A DNA stretch of 22,535 nucleotides from an uncultured Eubacteriales bacterium (GTDB taxonomy: Bacteria > Bacillota > Clostridia > Monoglobales > Monoglobaceae), in contig CAJLFL010000006.1 of the NCBI GenBank assembly GCA_905205855.1, forward strand, positions 1 to 22,535, written 5' to 3'. The translations under genes and the position numbers were made by a program. Positions within the stretch are counted from its first letter, which is position 1. Each line of letters opens with the position of its first letter. The notes beneath the pieces are model-generated. The model did not search any database. It saw only the letters and a list, made by a program, of their open reading frames with translations, and had not been told where the DNA came from. Shown here one piece after another: positions 7,921-14,365 of this stretch.

Positions 7921-7953
7921 AAAAACCGACACAGATTATCTATGCCGGTTTTT
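7921..7953 (-). terminator. Terminator after flavodoxin gene
   Basis: An AAAAACCG/CGGTTTTT stem (7921-7928 with 7946-7953) with an imperfectly paired upper part lies 18 bases after the flavodoxin stop. It is also A/T flanked on the other side. Confidence 0.7.
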
Positions 7954-7970
7954 GATTATTATATATTTTT

Positions 7971-8402
7971 TTATAATGCAGCCGCTGCTTTTCCAAGCTC
8001 CTTACAGCTTTCTGCCGCTGCATCATCCGGAGCCTCGTTTACGATAAGACCTTCACCGTTTATAAGATTTGCACCGGAATCTTTAACGCGTTCCTCCCAG
8101 TTTCTCATCCATTCGCCGTCACCCCAGCCATATGAACCGAACAATGCAACGTTTTTTCCGGCAAGCTTTCCTTCAAGCTCTGTAAAGAACGGCTCAAATT
8201 CATCTTCCTCCAGAACCTCGGCTCCCATTGCAGGGCAGCCCAAAATCAAAGTATCATATTCTGCTGCCTGGTCTGCAGAAATTTCAGAAACCGTAAAATA
8301 TGCGGTTTCGGGGTTAACCTCCTTTGCTCCGCTGAGTATAGCTTCTGCCATTGCCTCTGTATTACCTGTACTGCTCCAATAAATAATTGCTGTTTTACTC
8401 AT
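7971..8402 (-). CDS. Short-chain flavodoxin
   Basis: This is a 143-residue FMN-binding electron carrier. The phosphate-binding loop is SSTGNTEAMA (about residues 10-19). The two loops flanking the flavin ring are near GCPAMGAEVLEEDEFEPFF and GSYGWGDGEWM. It is very acidic, as flavodoxins are. Flavodoxin commonly replaces ferredoxin when iron is scarce. That fits its place 23 bases after the DUF3793 gene in an operon whose promoter carries DtxR-like palindromes. AAGGAGG lies 7 bases before the ATG. Confident family call; the iron-starvation role is inferred. Confidence 0.93.
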   Translation of the reverse strand: MSKTAIIYWSSTGNTEAMAEAILSGAKEVNPETAYFTVSEISADQAAEYDTLILGCPAMGAEVLEEDEFEPFFTELEGKLAGKNVALFGSYGWGDGEWMRNWEERVKDSGANLINGEGLIVNEAPDDAAAESCKELGKAAAAL

Positions 8403-8425
8403 TATAAATCCTCCTTGAAATATAT

Positions 8426-8977
8426 TTACGCTGCACAGAAAATCTGTGCAAGTGTTTTACCCTGATCAATACGTCTGAGAACCGCATTGCGGCAGCGTTT
8501 GTATTTGTCAAACAAATGTACTGCGCCTTCGGCATCCTCATAAACCCGCCATTCTCCAACCAGAAGACATCCGCTGTCCTTGTGGTTGATAAAGCCGTAT
8601 ATATCATGCGCCGGATACCCCAGAAATGCTCCGATTTCATGGGGAAATTCTGACATTTTCAAACGTGATTTAAGCTTTAGTATGTACTGCTTAACGCTTT
8701 TACATTCACCATATCCGTATGATGCAAGAAGCGCATGTATATCATTTTGCAGGAGATATTTGCAAAGCTGTCTGTTTCTGTATACAAAAAGCAAAACTCT
8801 GTTTTCGCACTCGCAAAGGATTTTTAAATAAATATCTTTTTTGTTCAGCTGTTTGTTAAGCCGTTTAATTTCATTTGCCAAATCAGGAAATTGCTTCTTG
8901 CTTACGGATATAAGGTTTCCGGGCTTGATTCCGGCAAGCGCCGGACTGCAATGCCGCGCAATCAGACTTTCAAACAC
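8426..8977 (-). CDS. DUF3793 family protein
   Basis: This 183-residue soluble protein has the features of DUF3793: an N-terminal HCSPALAGIKPGNL segment, a central CECENRVLLFVYR, and a C-terminal SEFPHEIGAFLGYPAHDIYGFI followed by GCLLVGEWRVYED. The family has no established function. In Clostridia it is often found next to flavodoxin and ferrous-iron transport genes. Here it is the first gene of a pair with flavodoxin. The start is GTG, with AAGGAGG 8 bases upstream. The leader holds two DtxR-like palindromes, suggesting metal control. Cysteines and histidines (HC, CEC) may bind metal, but that is not shown. Confidence 0.88.
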   Translation of the reverse strand: MFESLIARHCSPALAGIKPGNLISVSKKQFPDLANEIKRLNKQLNKKDIYLKILCECENRVLLFVYRNRQLCKYLLQNDIHALLASYGYGECKSVKQYILKLKSRLKMSEFPHEIGAFLGYPAHDIYGFINHKDSGCLLVGEWRVYEDAEGAVHLFDKYKRCRNAVLRRIDQGKTLAQIFCAA

Positions 8978-8999
8978 GACAAATACCTCCTTACACTAA

Positions 9000-9060
9000 G
9001 TTAGCTAAAACTAACCTATATCCCAAAAATCAAGTTAGCTTACGCTAACTCATATGCCAA
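9000..9060 (-). promoter_or_regulatory. Promoter with two DtxR-like boxes upstream of DUF3793-flavodoxin
   Basis: Two palindromes of GTTAG-N6-CTAAC form lie at 9000-9015 and 9034-9049. Aligned with the classic 19-base DtxR/IdeR box TTAGGTTAGCCTAACCTAA, I count 14 and 13 matching positions. A promoter on the minus strand reads TTGGCA (9055-9060), 17-base spacer, TAACTT (9032-9037). The upstream box lies between and over these elements and the second lies just downstream, as expected for repression. Confidence 0.6.
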
Positions 9061-9065
9061 AAAAA

Positions 9066-9356
9066 TTAAGCTTCCGCTTTAAAGTATCCCTGCAAAGCTT
9101 CATTCAATGCGCTGCCGCTTGACGAATTGCAATGCATCAGATACGCGCCGGATTTTTCTGCCTGCTGTGACGCGATAGAAACCATCTTATGCGCTACCGT
9201 ACCTGTAAACACAACAACCATATCCGGACTGCCTATCTGGTTTTTGAAATTTGCCGGACATTGTGTAAACACCTTACATTTACATCCGTATTTTTTGCAT
9301 ATTTCCTTATACTTGCAATGCATACGGTCGTGTCCGCCAACGATTACAACACTCAT
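9066..9356 (-). CDS. DUF2325 domain protein
   Basis: This 96-residue protein consists almost entirely of a DUF2325 domain: the N-terminal SVVIVGGHDRM strand and loop, DMVVVFTGTVAHKM in the middle, and a final AYLMHCNSSSGSALNEAL. The family is short and Rossmann-like, of unknown function, and frequent beside iron-related and P-type ATPase genes in Clostridia. Cys and His residues are numerous (HDRMHCKYKEICKKYGCKC), which hints at metal binding. AAAGGAG lies 7 bases before the ATG. It lies between the metal ATPase and DUF3793 genes. No clear terminator follows, so read-through into DUF3793 is possible. Confidence 0.88.
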   Translation of the reverse strand: MSVVIVGGHDRMHCKYKEICKKYGCKCKVFTQCPANFKNQIGSPDMVVVFTGTVAHKMVSIASQQAEKSGAYLMHCNSSSGSALNEALQGYFKAEA

Positions 9357-9413
9357 AAACGCTCTCCTTTCCCGTTGATATAAAAATGTTATTTAACAAT
9401 TTATATTTTTCTG

Positions 9414-9442
9414 GGAATCAGAGCTGATACAGCTCTGATTCC
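9414..9442. terminator. Perfect 12-bp hairpin after the metal ATPase gene
   Basis: A stem of GGAATCAGAGCT type (9414-9425 with 9431-9442) has a 5-base loop. It is 27 bases past the ATPase stop on the minus strand, but the following minus-strand bases are A-rich rather than T-rich. It is therefore either a weak terminator, an mRNA-processing hairpin or a barrier to 3' decay. Confidence 0.5.
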
Positions 9443-9469
9443 TATTTAATTTACCTGATTAAATCTCCT

Positions 9470-11557
9470 TCAGGCATCTGCCTCACCTTTTAATAAAAGC
9501 GGTTTCATACTCTTAATACATATACACATAGTAGACATATTATGCATCAGCGCGCTTGTAACAGGAGAAATTATTCCGCATGCGCCAAGCAGCAGCAGGT
9601 TGCTGTTAAACAAAGTTATAAACCTGTAGTTTGAATATATCCTGTCAAAAAGCTCCTCGCTCAGCTCGCGCAGAACAACCAGGCTTTCCAAATCAGATGT
9701 CAGCAGGGTTATATCCGCAACCTCACGTGCAATATCGGATGCATCGCGCATTGCAACGGAAACATCCGCCGCCGCAAGTGCCGGGGAATCATTTATACCA
9801 TCTCCGACCATAATCACCTTATGGTTATCCGCCTTTATGGAGTTTACTATATTCAGCTTATCCTCAGGCAATACCTTTGCATAAAAACGCTCAATTCCAA
9901 GCTCACCGCAGACATTTGAGGCTGTGGTTTCACCGTCGCCGGTAATCATCAGCACATCAGAAACGCCTTTGCTTTTCAGCTTAGCTATCACAGACGCTGC
10001 ATTCTCTCTTATCGGATCTTCTATACAAAGTATTCCGCAAAGCTTATCACCGATTGCAAGATAAATCATAGAATACTTGCTGCCAAGCTCATGTATAATC
10101 CTGTTCTGTTCCTCCGTTATAGCGATTTCTTCATCATCAAATACAAAATGCGCACTTCCGACCAGAACCTTTTTTCCTTTAAGTTCGGACGCAATACCAT
10201 GAGCGACTATATACTTGACCTCCGCGTGTTCCTCAAGATGCTCCAGGCCGCGTACTTCAGCCGCATGAACAATAGCCTTTGCCACACTGTGGGGGAAATG
10301 CTCCTCAAGGCAAGCGGTGATTTTAAGAACCTCCTCCTCAGAGTATCCTTCAAACGGTACTATCCTTGCAAGATTCGGACACGAAACAGTCAGCGTTCCC
10401 GTTTTGTCAAACACAACAGTATCGGCAAACGCATAGTTTTCCAAAAATCTGCCGCCTTTAACAGCAATATTATACCCTGCCGCTTCTTTCATTGCCGAAA
10501 TAACGCAAATCGGAGTAGACAGCTTAATCGCACAGGAATAATCAACCATAAGCACCGAAAGCGCCTTTGTAATGTTTCCCGTAAAAAGATAGACCGCCGC
10601 ACTTGTTATAAAGCTGAACGGCACAAGTCTGTCTGCAAGGCTTTCAGCCCTTGTCTGTATTCCGGATTTTAATTCCTCTGAATTTTCGATAAGGTCAAGA
10701 ATATTATGTATTCTACTGTTTCCTGCAAGCTTTTCTGTCAGGACATCTATACTGCCTTCCTCCACAACCGTTCCGGCATAAACAGACATGCCCTCGGTTT
10801 TAAGACGAGGCAAAGCCTCACCTGTCATTGAAGATTCATTTACGCCTGCCGAACCGCTTACAACGGAACCATCGGCAGGAATAATGCTGCCTTGACGTAT
10901 TCTCAGTATATCGCCAATCTTCACATCTGCCAGCGGAACACATTCTTCTGTTTCGCCGCTTATTTTCCAAACCTTGTCTATATTCAGTGCAAGGCTGTCG
11001 GAAAGCGCATTTTCGGCTTTCTTCTTGGTATATCCCTCAAGCAATGACGATATATTAAGCAATGTCATTACCGAAGACGCCGCAGAAACAGAACCGCTCA
11101 TAATAGACGCTGATATCGAAACCGCATCCAAAACCGAAACATTAAGCTTACCCTTTGACAAGCTTTTAAGACCTTCTTTTACAAACGGCAGCGCTCTGAT
11201 AACGGCAAGAGGAAGCTTTAAAAACGAAGGTACAAAAATTTTTGCAAGCATACGCTTTACAAGAATTTTAGATAAATCGTGCTTAAACTCCTCATTTATA
11301 ATCTGCCCGGTATCAGGCAGCAATTCAGACAAATTCCGCACATTTATCGCAGAAACCCTGTCCAAAATGTCACCGCGCGCATCACTGCTGTAATATACAA
11401 GCATTCCGCCGTTTACAGCAGACACCTCCGCAGAAAGAACACCGTCAATTCCTAATAGTTCAGATGCAAGACTTCTTTCTTGATTTTTGCTGAAAACTCC
11501 GCCACCGCAGCGTAATCTGAGCCTGCCCGGAGAGTCATAAACAATTTTGTACTTCAA
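9470..11557 (-). CDS. P1B-type metal-transporting ATPase, CtpC-like
   Basis: This 695-residue membrane pump has a cytoplasmic HMA-like N-terminus without a CxxC pair (PGRLRLR, residues 10-16) and actuator motif TGEALP (245-250). The membrane metal site is SCAIKLSTP (341-349), where most relatives have CPC. The phosphorylation site is DKTGTLT (384-390), the family HP motif is replaced by HS (FPHSVAKAI, about 421-429), and the hinge is GDGINDSPAL. It ends with HNMST near the last helix. The SCAxKLSTP form and the small upstream partner resemble mycobacterial CtpC-type exporters, so Mn, Zn or Fe is more likely than copper. The TTG start has GAGGG 8 bases upstream. The gene follows the PacL-like gene by 14 bases. 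Confidence 0.92.
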   Translation of the reverse strand: MKYKIVYDSPGRLRLRCGGGVFSKNQERSLASELLGIDGVLSAEVSAVNGGMLVYYSSDARGDILDRVSAINVRNLSELLPDTGQIINEEFKHDLSKILVKRMLAKIFVPSFLKLPLAVIRALPFVKEGLKSLSKGKLNVSVLDAVSISASIMSGSVSAASSVMTLLNISSLLEGYTKKKAENALSDSLALNIDKVWKISGETEECVPLADVKIGDILRIRQGSIIPADGSVVSGSAGVNESSMTGEALPRLKTEGMSVYAGTVVEEGSIDVLTEKLAGNSRIHNILDLIENSEELKSGIQTRAESLADRLVPFSFITSAAVYLFTGNITKALSVLMVDYSCAIKLSTPICVISAMKEAAGYNIAVKGGRFLENYAFADTVVFDKTGTLTVSCPNLARIVPFEGYSEEEVLKITACLEEHFPHSVAKAIVHAAEVRGLEHLEEHAEVKYIVAHGIASELKGKKVLVGSAHFVFDDEEIAITEEQNRIIHELGSKYSMIYLAIGDKLCGILCIEDPIRENAASVIAKLKSKGVSDVLMITGDGETTASNVCGELGIERFYAKVLPEDKLNIVNSIKADNHKVIMVGDGINDSPALAAADVSVAMRDASDIAREVADITLLTSDLESLVVLRELSEELFDRIYSNYRFITLFNSNLLLLGACGIISPVTSALMHNMSTMCICIKSMKPLLLKGEADA

Positions 11558-11571
11558 TTCAGTTACCCTCT

Positions 11572-11808
11572 TTATAAATTGTTTTCAGCTTCACGCTTTG
11601 CATCGCAGCAAATGTCCTCTGCCTCATCTCTCATATTCTTAAATGTTTCCTGTGCGTCATTTTTAAGCTTTATACATTTCGCAAGACCGCTTACACAAGT
11701 CTTACGCGCCTTTTCGCTTTTAAGTGCCTTTACGCCATATGTTGCGGCAAGCACGCCCGCAGCAAAGCTTAATACCTTTTCATTTTTTACAAAATCCATA
11801 ATCTTCAT
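11572..11808 (-). CDS. Small membrane partner of metal ATPase (PacL/DUF6110-like)
   Basis: This 78-residue protein has a single N-terminal membrane helix (VLSFAAGVLAATYGVKAL) and a charged helical tail. The tail contains KTCVSGLAKCIKL and an acidic Cys-Cys end (DEAEDICCDAKREAENN). Small proteins of this layout, placed just before CtpC-like ATPases, include mycobacterial PacL (DUF1490), which binds metal at its C-terminus and scaffolds the pump, and a clostridial counterpart I recall as DUF6110. Family identity is a judgement from architecture and position. I chose ATG 11808 because AAAGGA lies 10 bases upstream; the upstream in-frame ATGs at 11817 and 11853 have no usable site. Confidence 0.75.
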   Translation of the reverse strand: MKIMDFVKNEKVLSFAAGVLAATYGVKALKSEKARKTCVSGLAKCIKLKNDAQETFKNMRDEAEDICCDAKREAENNL

Positions 11809-11861
11809 AAAAATCATTTCCTTTCTGTAAAAATACTTTCTTCTACATAACAACGCAAAGA

Positions 11862-11889
11862 ACTTGGGTTAGTCAATCCTAACTCAAGT
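11862..11889. promoter_or_regulatory. DtxR-like palindrome at the start of the metal ATPase operon
   Basis: This is a long dyad centred at 11875.5: ACTTG, one mismatch, GTTAG, 6 central bases, CTAAC, one mismatch, CAAGT. The inner TTAG-N6-CTAA spacing equals that of the two boxes before DUF3793. Against the DtxR/IdeR consensus I count 13 of 19 matches. It covers the predicted transcription start of the PacL-like/ATPase operon. Confidence 0.62.
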
Positions 11890-11891
11890 AA

Positions 11892-11920
11892 AGAATACCA
11901 CACTTTTTTCAAAATGTCAA
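11892..11920 (-). promoter_or_regulatory. Promoter of the PacL-like/metal ATPase operon
   Basis: On the minus strand: TTGACA (11915-11920), a 17-base spacer and TATTCT (11892-11897). The -35 box lies over the last codons and stop of sigF, so the metal operon has its own promoter inside the sporulation operon's end. Confidence 0.7.
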
Positions 11921-12654
11921 TAGCTGTCTGCCAACTTTTTTTTCATTTTTTCAATAATTTTTTTCTCAAGCCGTGATACCTGTACCTGAGATATACCGAG
12001 GGATTCAGCAATCTGCGACTGTGTTCTTCGTTTAAAGTATCTCATACATATAATCTTTTGTTCGCGCTTGTCACATTCGGCAAGAAGCTGGCGCAGTGCA
12101 AGCTTGTTTACAATTTCCGCCTCATAATCCGTGTCCTGTTCCAGCTTTTCAATTAAAGGCTTGTTTTCTTTGCTGCCGTTATCGGACACCGCATACAGGG
12201 ACTCCGGCGCAGCGCCTGCCTCAAGCGCCGCTGCAAGCTCCGCCGCAGAAACACCTATTTCATTCGCTATCTCCGCCACAGTAGGCTCTGCCCCGTTAGT
12301 ATTTATAAGGCGCTCCTTTGCCGCCATTGCTCTGTAAACCATTTCTTTAAGGCTGCGGCTTACCTTTATCATTCCGTCATCCCTGATAAAACGTTTAATC
12401 TCACCCATAATCATCGGTACAGCATATGTAGAAAACTTTACCCCAAAGCTTATGTCAAATCTTTTTGCCGCCTTAATCAAGCCTATACAGCCAACCTGAA
12501 ACAAATCCTCCGCCTCGTGTCCGCGGCCACAGAACCTTTTTACTATACTGTGTACCAGTCCTGTGTTTTTTTCAACAAGCTCGTTTTGAGCCGCTTCGTC
12601 ACCTGCAGCCGCACGGTTTAAAAGCTCGTCATTGATTTTATCATAATCAGTCAT
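11917..12654 (-). CDS. sigF: Forespore sigma factor SigF
   Basis: This 245-residue sigma-70 family protein directs early forespore transcription. Region 2 is AEDLFQVGCIGLIKAAKRFD with FSTYAVPMIMGEIKRFIRD. Region 3 starts near VAEIANEIGVS. Region 4 is a helix-turn-helix, TQSQIAESLGISQVQVSRLEKKI. SigF and SigG are close paralogues; the position directly after spoIIAA and spoIIAB decides for SigF. Its ATG overlaps the spoIIAB end by 8 bases, so translation of the anti-sigma and sigma factors is probably coupled. The SpoIIAB protein should hold it inactive until SpoIIAA is dephosphorylated in the forespore. Confidence 0.95.
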   Translation of the reverse strand: MTDYDKINDELLNRAAAGDEAAQNELVEKNTGLVHSIVKRFCGRGHEAEDLFQVGCIGLIKAAKRFDISFGVKFSTYAVPMIMGEIKRFIRDDGMIKVSRSLKEMVYRAMAAKERLINTNGAEPTVAEIANEIGVSAAELAAALEAGAAPESLYAVSDNGSKENKPLIEKLEQDTDYEAEIVNKLALRQLLAECDKREQKIICMRYFKRRTQSQIAESLGISQVQVSRLEKKIIEKMKKKLADSY

Positions 12655-13078
12655 AGCCTACAGTCCCTATGTTTTTGGTCATTGTCACAACCGTTCCTTC
12701 TCCGGGCTGAGAATCCACCGCCAGACTGTCCATAAAGCTCTCCATCACCGTAAAGCCCATACCGCTTCTGTCCTCATCCGGCGTACCGGAATACAGCGGC
12801 TGCATGGCAAGCTCCACATCCTCTATTCCGCACCCGCTGTCAGAAACCGTTACCTCAAATCTTTTTCCGATAATACGGCAGGAAATTTTCACTATTCCCT
12901 TTCGCTCCGGATACCCGTGTATAATTGAATTTGTCACCGCCTCCGATACAGCGGTCTTTATATCAGCAAGTTCCTCGCAGGTTAAGTCCAGCTGAGAGGC
13001 AAATACACCCACCGCAGCTCTGGCAAAGCTTTCATTCTGACCTTTAGCAGGGAACTCAAGTTTCATGTAGTTTTCCAT
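12647..13078 (-). CDS. spoIIAB: Anti-sigma F factor / kinase SpoIIAB
   Basis: This 143-residue GHKL-type serine kinase binds and inhibits SigF and phosphorylates SpoIIAA. ATP-site motifs are visible: the N-box DIKTAVSEAVTNSIIHGY, the G1 box VSDSGCGIEDVE, and the G2 region DRSGMGFTVMESFMD. Length equals that of known SpoIIAB proteins. AGGAGG precedes the ATG, 11 bases after the spoIIAA stop. It is the middle gene of the spoIIA operon. Nothing looks degenerate, so the sigma F switch appears intact. Confidence 0.96.
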   Translation of the reverse strand: MENYMKLEFPAKGQNESFARAAVGVFASQLDLTCEELADIKTAVSEAVTNSIIHGYPERKGIVKISCRIIGKRFEVTVSDSGCGIEDVELAMQPLYSGTPDEDRSGMGFTVMESFMDSLAVDSQPGEGTVVTMTKNIGTVGYD

Positions 13079-13089
13079 ATTTTATCCTC

Positions 13090-13395
13090 CTAACCGCAAT
13101 CCATTATTTTTTTTAATCCGGAAAGCTCTAAAATCTTGTCGACCTGCGGCTGCGGCCTGACAATCATAGTTTTGCCGCCAAGCGCCTTTATTTGCTTGTA
13201 CCGCCCGATAATCACACCTATTCCGGAGCTGTCCATAAATGATACATTACCAAAATCAAGTATGAGATTTTCGGCATTTCCGAGATGAATTTCGCGGTCT
13301 ATATCACCGCGCAGCTCGGCGGCGCAGCTTTGGTCTATCTCTCCGAAAAGCTTTACCACCAATGTTTTACCTATATATTCCATTTGCAAATTCAT
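13090..13395 (-). CDS. spoIIAA: Anti-anti-sigma F factor SpoIIAA
   Basis: This is a 101-residue single STAS domain. The phosphorylatable serine lies in the conserved FMDSSGIGVIIGRYK loop (about residues 53-67). Unphosphorylated SpoIIAA releases SigF from SpoIIAB, and SpoIIE phosphatase resets it. The ATG has AGGAGG 6 bases upstream. It is the first gene of the operon. The region upstream (13396-13618) should hold its promoter, expected to be SigH type, but I could not find a SigH match with the right spacing. Confidence 0.95.
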   Translation of the reverse strand: MNLQMEYIGKTLVVKLFGEIDQSCAAELRGDIDREIHLGNAENLILDFGNVSFMDSSGIGVIIGRYKQIKALGGKTMIVRPQPQVDKILELSGLKKIMDCG

Positions 13396-13559
13396 AGTTT
13401 ACCTCCTGTCTGCTGTTCTATCGGCTGTATCAGTCCTGCCATCTGAGAATTTTACGCTGCTTTGCGCTGCAGTCTTCTGTGCCTATTCATAATAACACAG
13501 CAAAAATATTTCCCACTTATTTCCATACAATTTTATTTGGCAATAAACAAAATTTTCTT

Positions 13560-13586
13560 TTGTTTTTCACCTGAAAGTGCTATAAT
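13560..13586 (+). promoter_or_regulatory. Promoter of comF-like gene
   Basis: An extended -10 element, TG-C-TATAAT, lies at 13578-13586. The -35 region is poor (T-rich, TTGTTT at 13560-13565 with a short spacer), as is common for extended -10 promoters. It is 33 bases before the ATG. Confidence 0.55.
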
Positions 13587-13618
13587 AATATACGAAATAG
13601 TTTAATCGGAGTTATATC

Positions 13619-14338
13619 ATGAAGAATTCTGTAAAAAAATATATAATGAATCTTATTTACCCTCCCAAATGCGTATTTTGCCGCACGCTTCTTCCTATAT
13701 CAACGGAAACCCCTGTTTGCAGCAAATGTATGTCTGTTCTTCCTTTCTGTCTTGCGTATGAACGCTGTAAAATCTGCGGAAAGCCTATAACCTCTGCGGA
13801 TAAATGCGAGGACTGCCGCAGTATGCCATACCGTCATTTTGATAAGGCATGTGCCGCATACATTTATAAGGATAATGTCAAAACCGCTCTTATCAAATTT
13901 AAAAGTGAAAGGTATTCAGCCTATGCACGTGTTTTTGCCGGGCATATGAAAGCAGTAATTGAAAACGATTTTAAGAAATACAGTTTTGATGCAGTGGTAT
14001 CGGTTCCGCCGAGAACAGACAGAATTAAGTCAGGGGAATACGATCAGGCTGCATGTCTTGCAGACGAGCTTGCAAAGCTGCTTGAGCTGCCGTATTATAA
14101 AAAAGTGCTTGCACAGAAAGAAAAAAGAAGAAAGCAAAGTGATTTAACCGCCGAAGAAAGGATCAAAAACGTTGAGGGAAATTATATTGTTAAACAGAAA
14201 GGTAAAATAGAAAACAAAACATTGCTTTTGGTTGATGATATCTGCACTACCGGCGCAACTTTAAGCGAATGTTCAAAAGTATTAAAAAATTCGGGAGCCT
14301 GCGCTGTTTATTGTGCCACCGCAGCAACCGTAATATAA
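13619..14338 (+). CDS. comF: ComF family phosphoribosyltransferase-like protein
   Basis: This 239-residue protein has the ComF layout: an N-terminal zinc-ribbon region with CxxC pairs (PPKCVFC, VCSKC, RCKICGK, CEDC), then a type I phosphoribosyltransferase fold. The PRPP-binding loop is LLLVDDICTTGATL (about 206-219), and there is a VVSVPPRTDRIKSGEYDQA motif in the middle. In competent bacteria ComF is needed for natural DNA uptake; many non-competent Clostridia also carry it and its role there is unclear. GGAG lies 7 bases before the ATG. It is a single gene, divergent from spoIIAA, and closed by a terminator. Confidence 0.92.
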   Translation: MKNSVKKYIMNLIYPPKCVFCRTLLPISTETPVCSKCMSVLPFCLAYERCKICGKPITSADKCEDCRSMPYRHFDKACAAYIYKDNVKTALIKFKSERYSAYARVFAGHMKAVIENDFKKYSFDAVVSVPPRTDRIKSGEYDQAACLADELAKLLELPYYKKVLAQKEKRRKQSDLTAEERIKNVEGNYIVKQKGKIENKTLLLVDDICTTGATLSECSKVLKNSGACAVYCATAATVI

Positions 14339-14365
14339 AAAAAGGCGGTTAAAACCGCCCTTTTT
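14338..14365. terminator. Bidirectional terminator between comF and truncated GH10 gene
   Basis: A GGCGGTT/AACCGCC stem (14344-14350 with 14353-14359) has A-runs on one side and T-runs on the other. It serves the convergent comF and GH10-like genes. Confidence 0.85.

Noticed and set aside
7897..8382. 161-codon plus-strand frame over the flavodoxin gene
   Set aside because: It is a Ser/Pro/Ala-rich shadow of the flavodoxin frame, with no start signals.
10091..10672. 193-codon plus-strand open frame inside the metal ATPase gene
   Set aside because: It is fully antisense to a clearly real ATPase with intact motifs, shows no recognisable domain and has no ribosome site.
13396..13520. SigH or Spo0A-controlled promoter before spoIIAA
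   Set aside because: I looked for the SigH elements and a Spo0A box; the nearest GGAAAT and GAAT pair is 19 bases apart, too far, and no TTGTCGAA-like box is visible.
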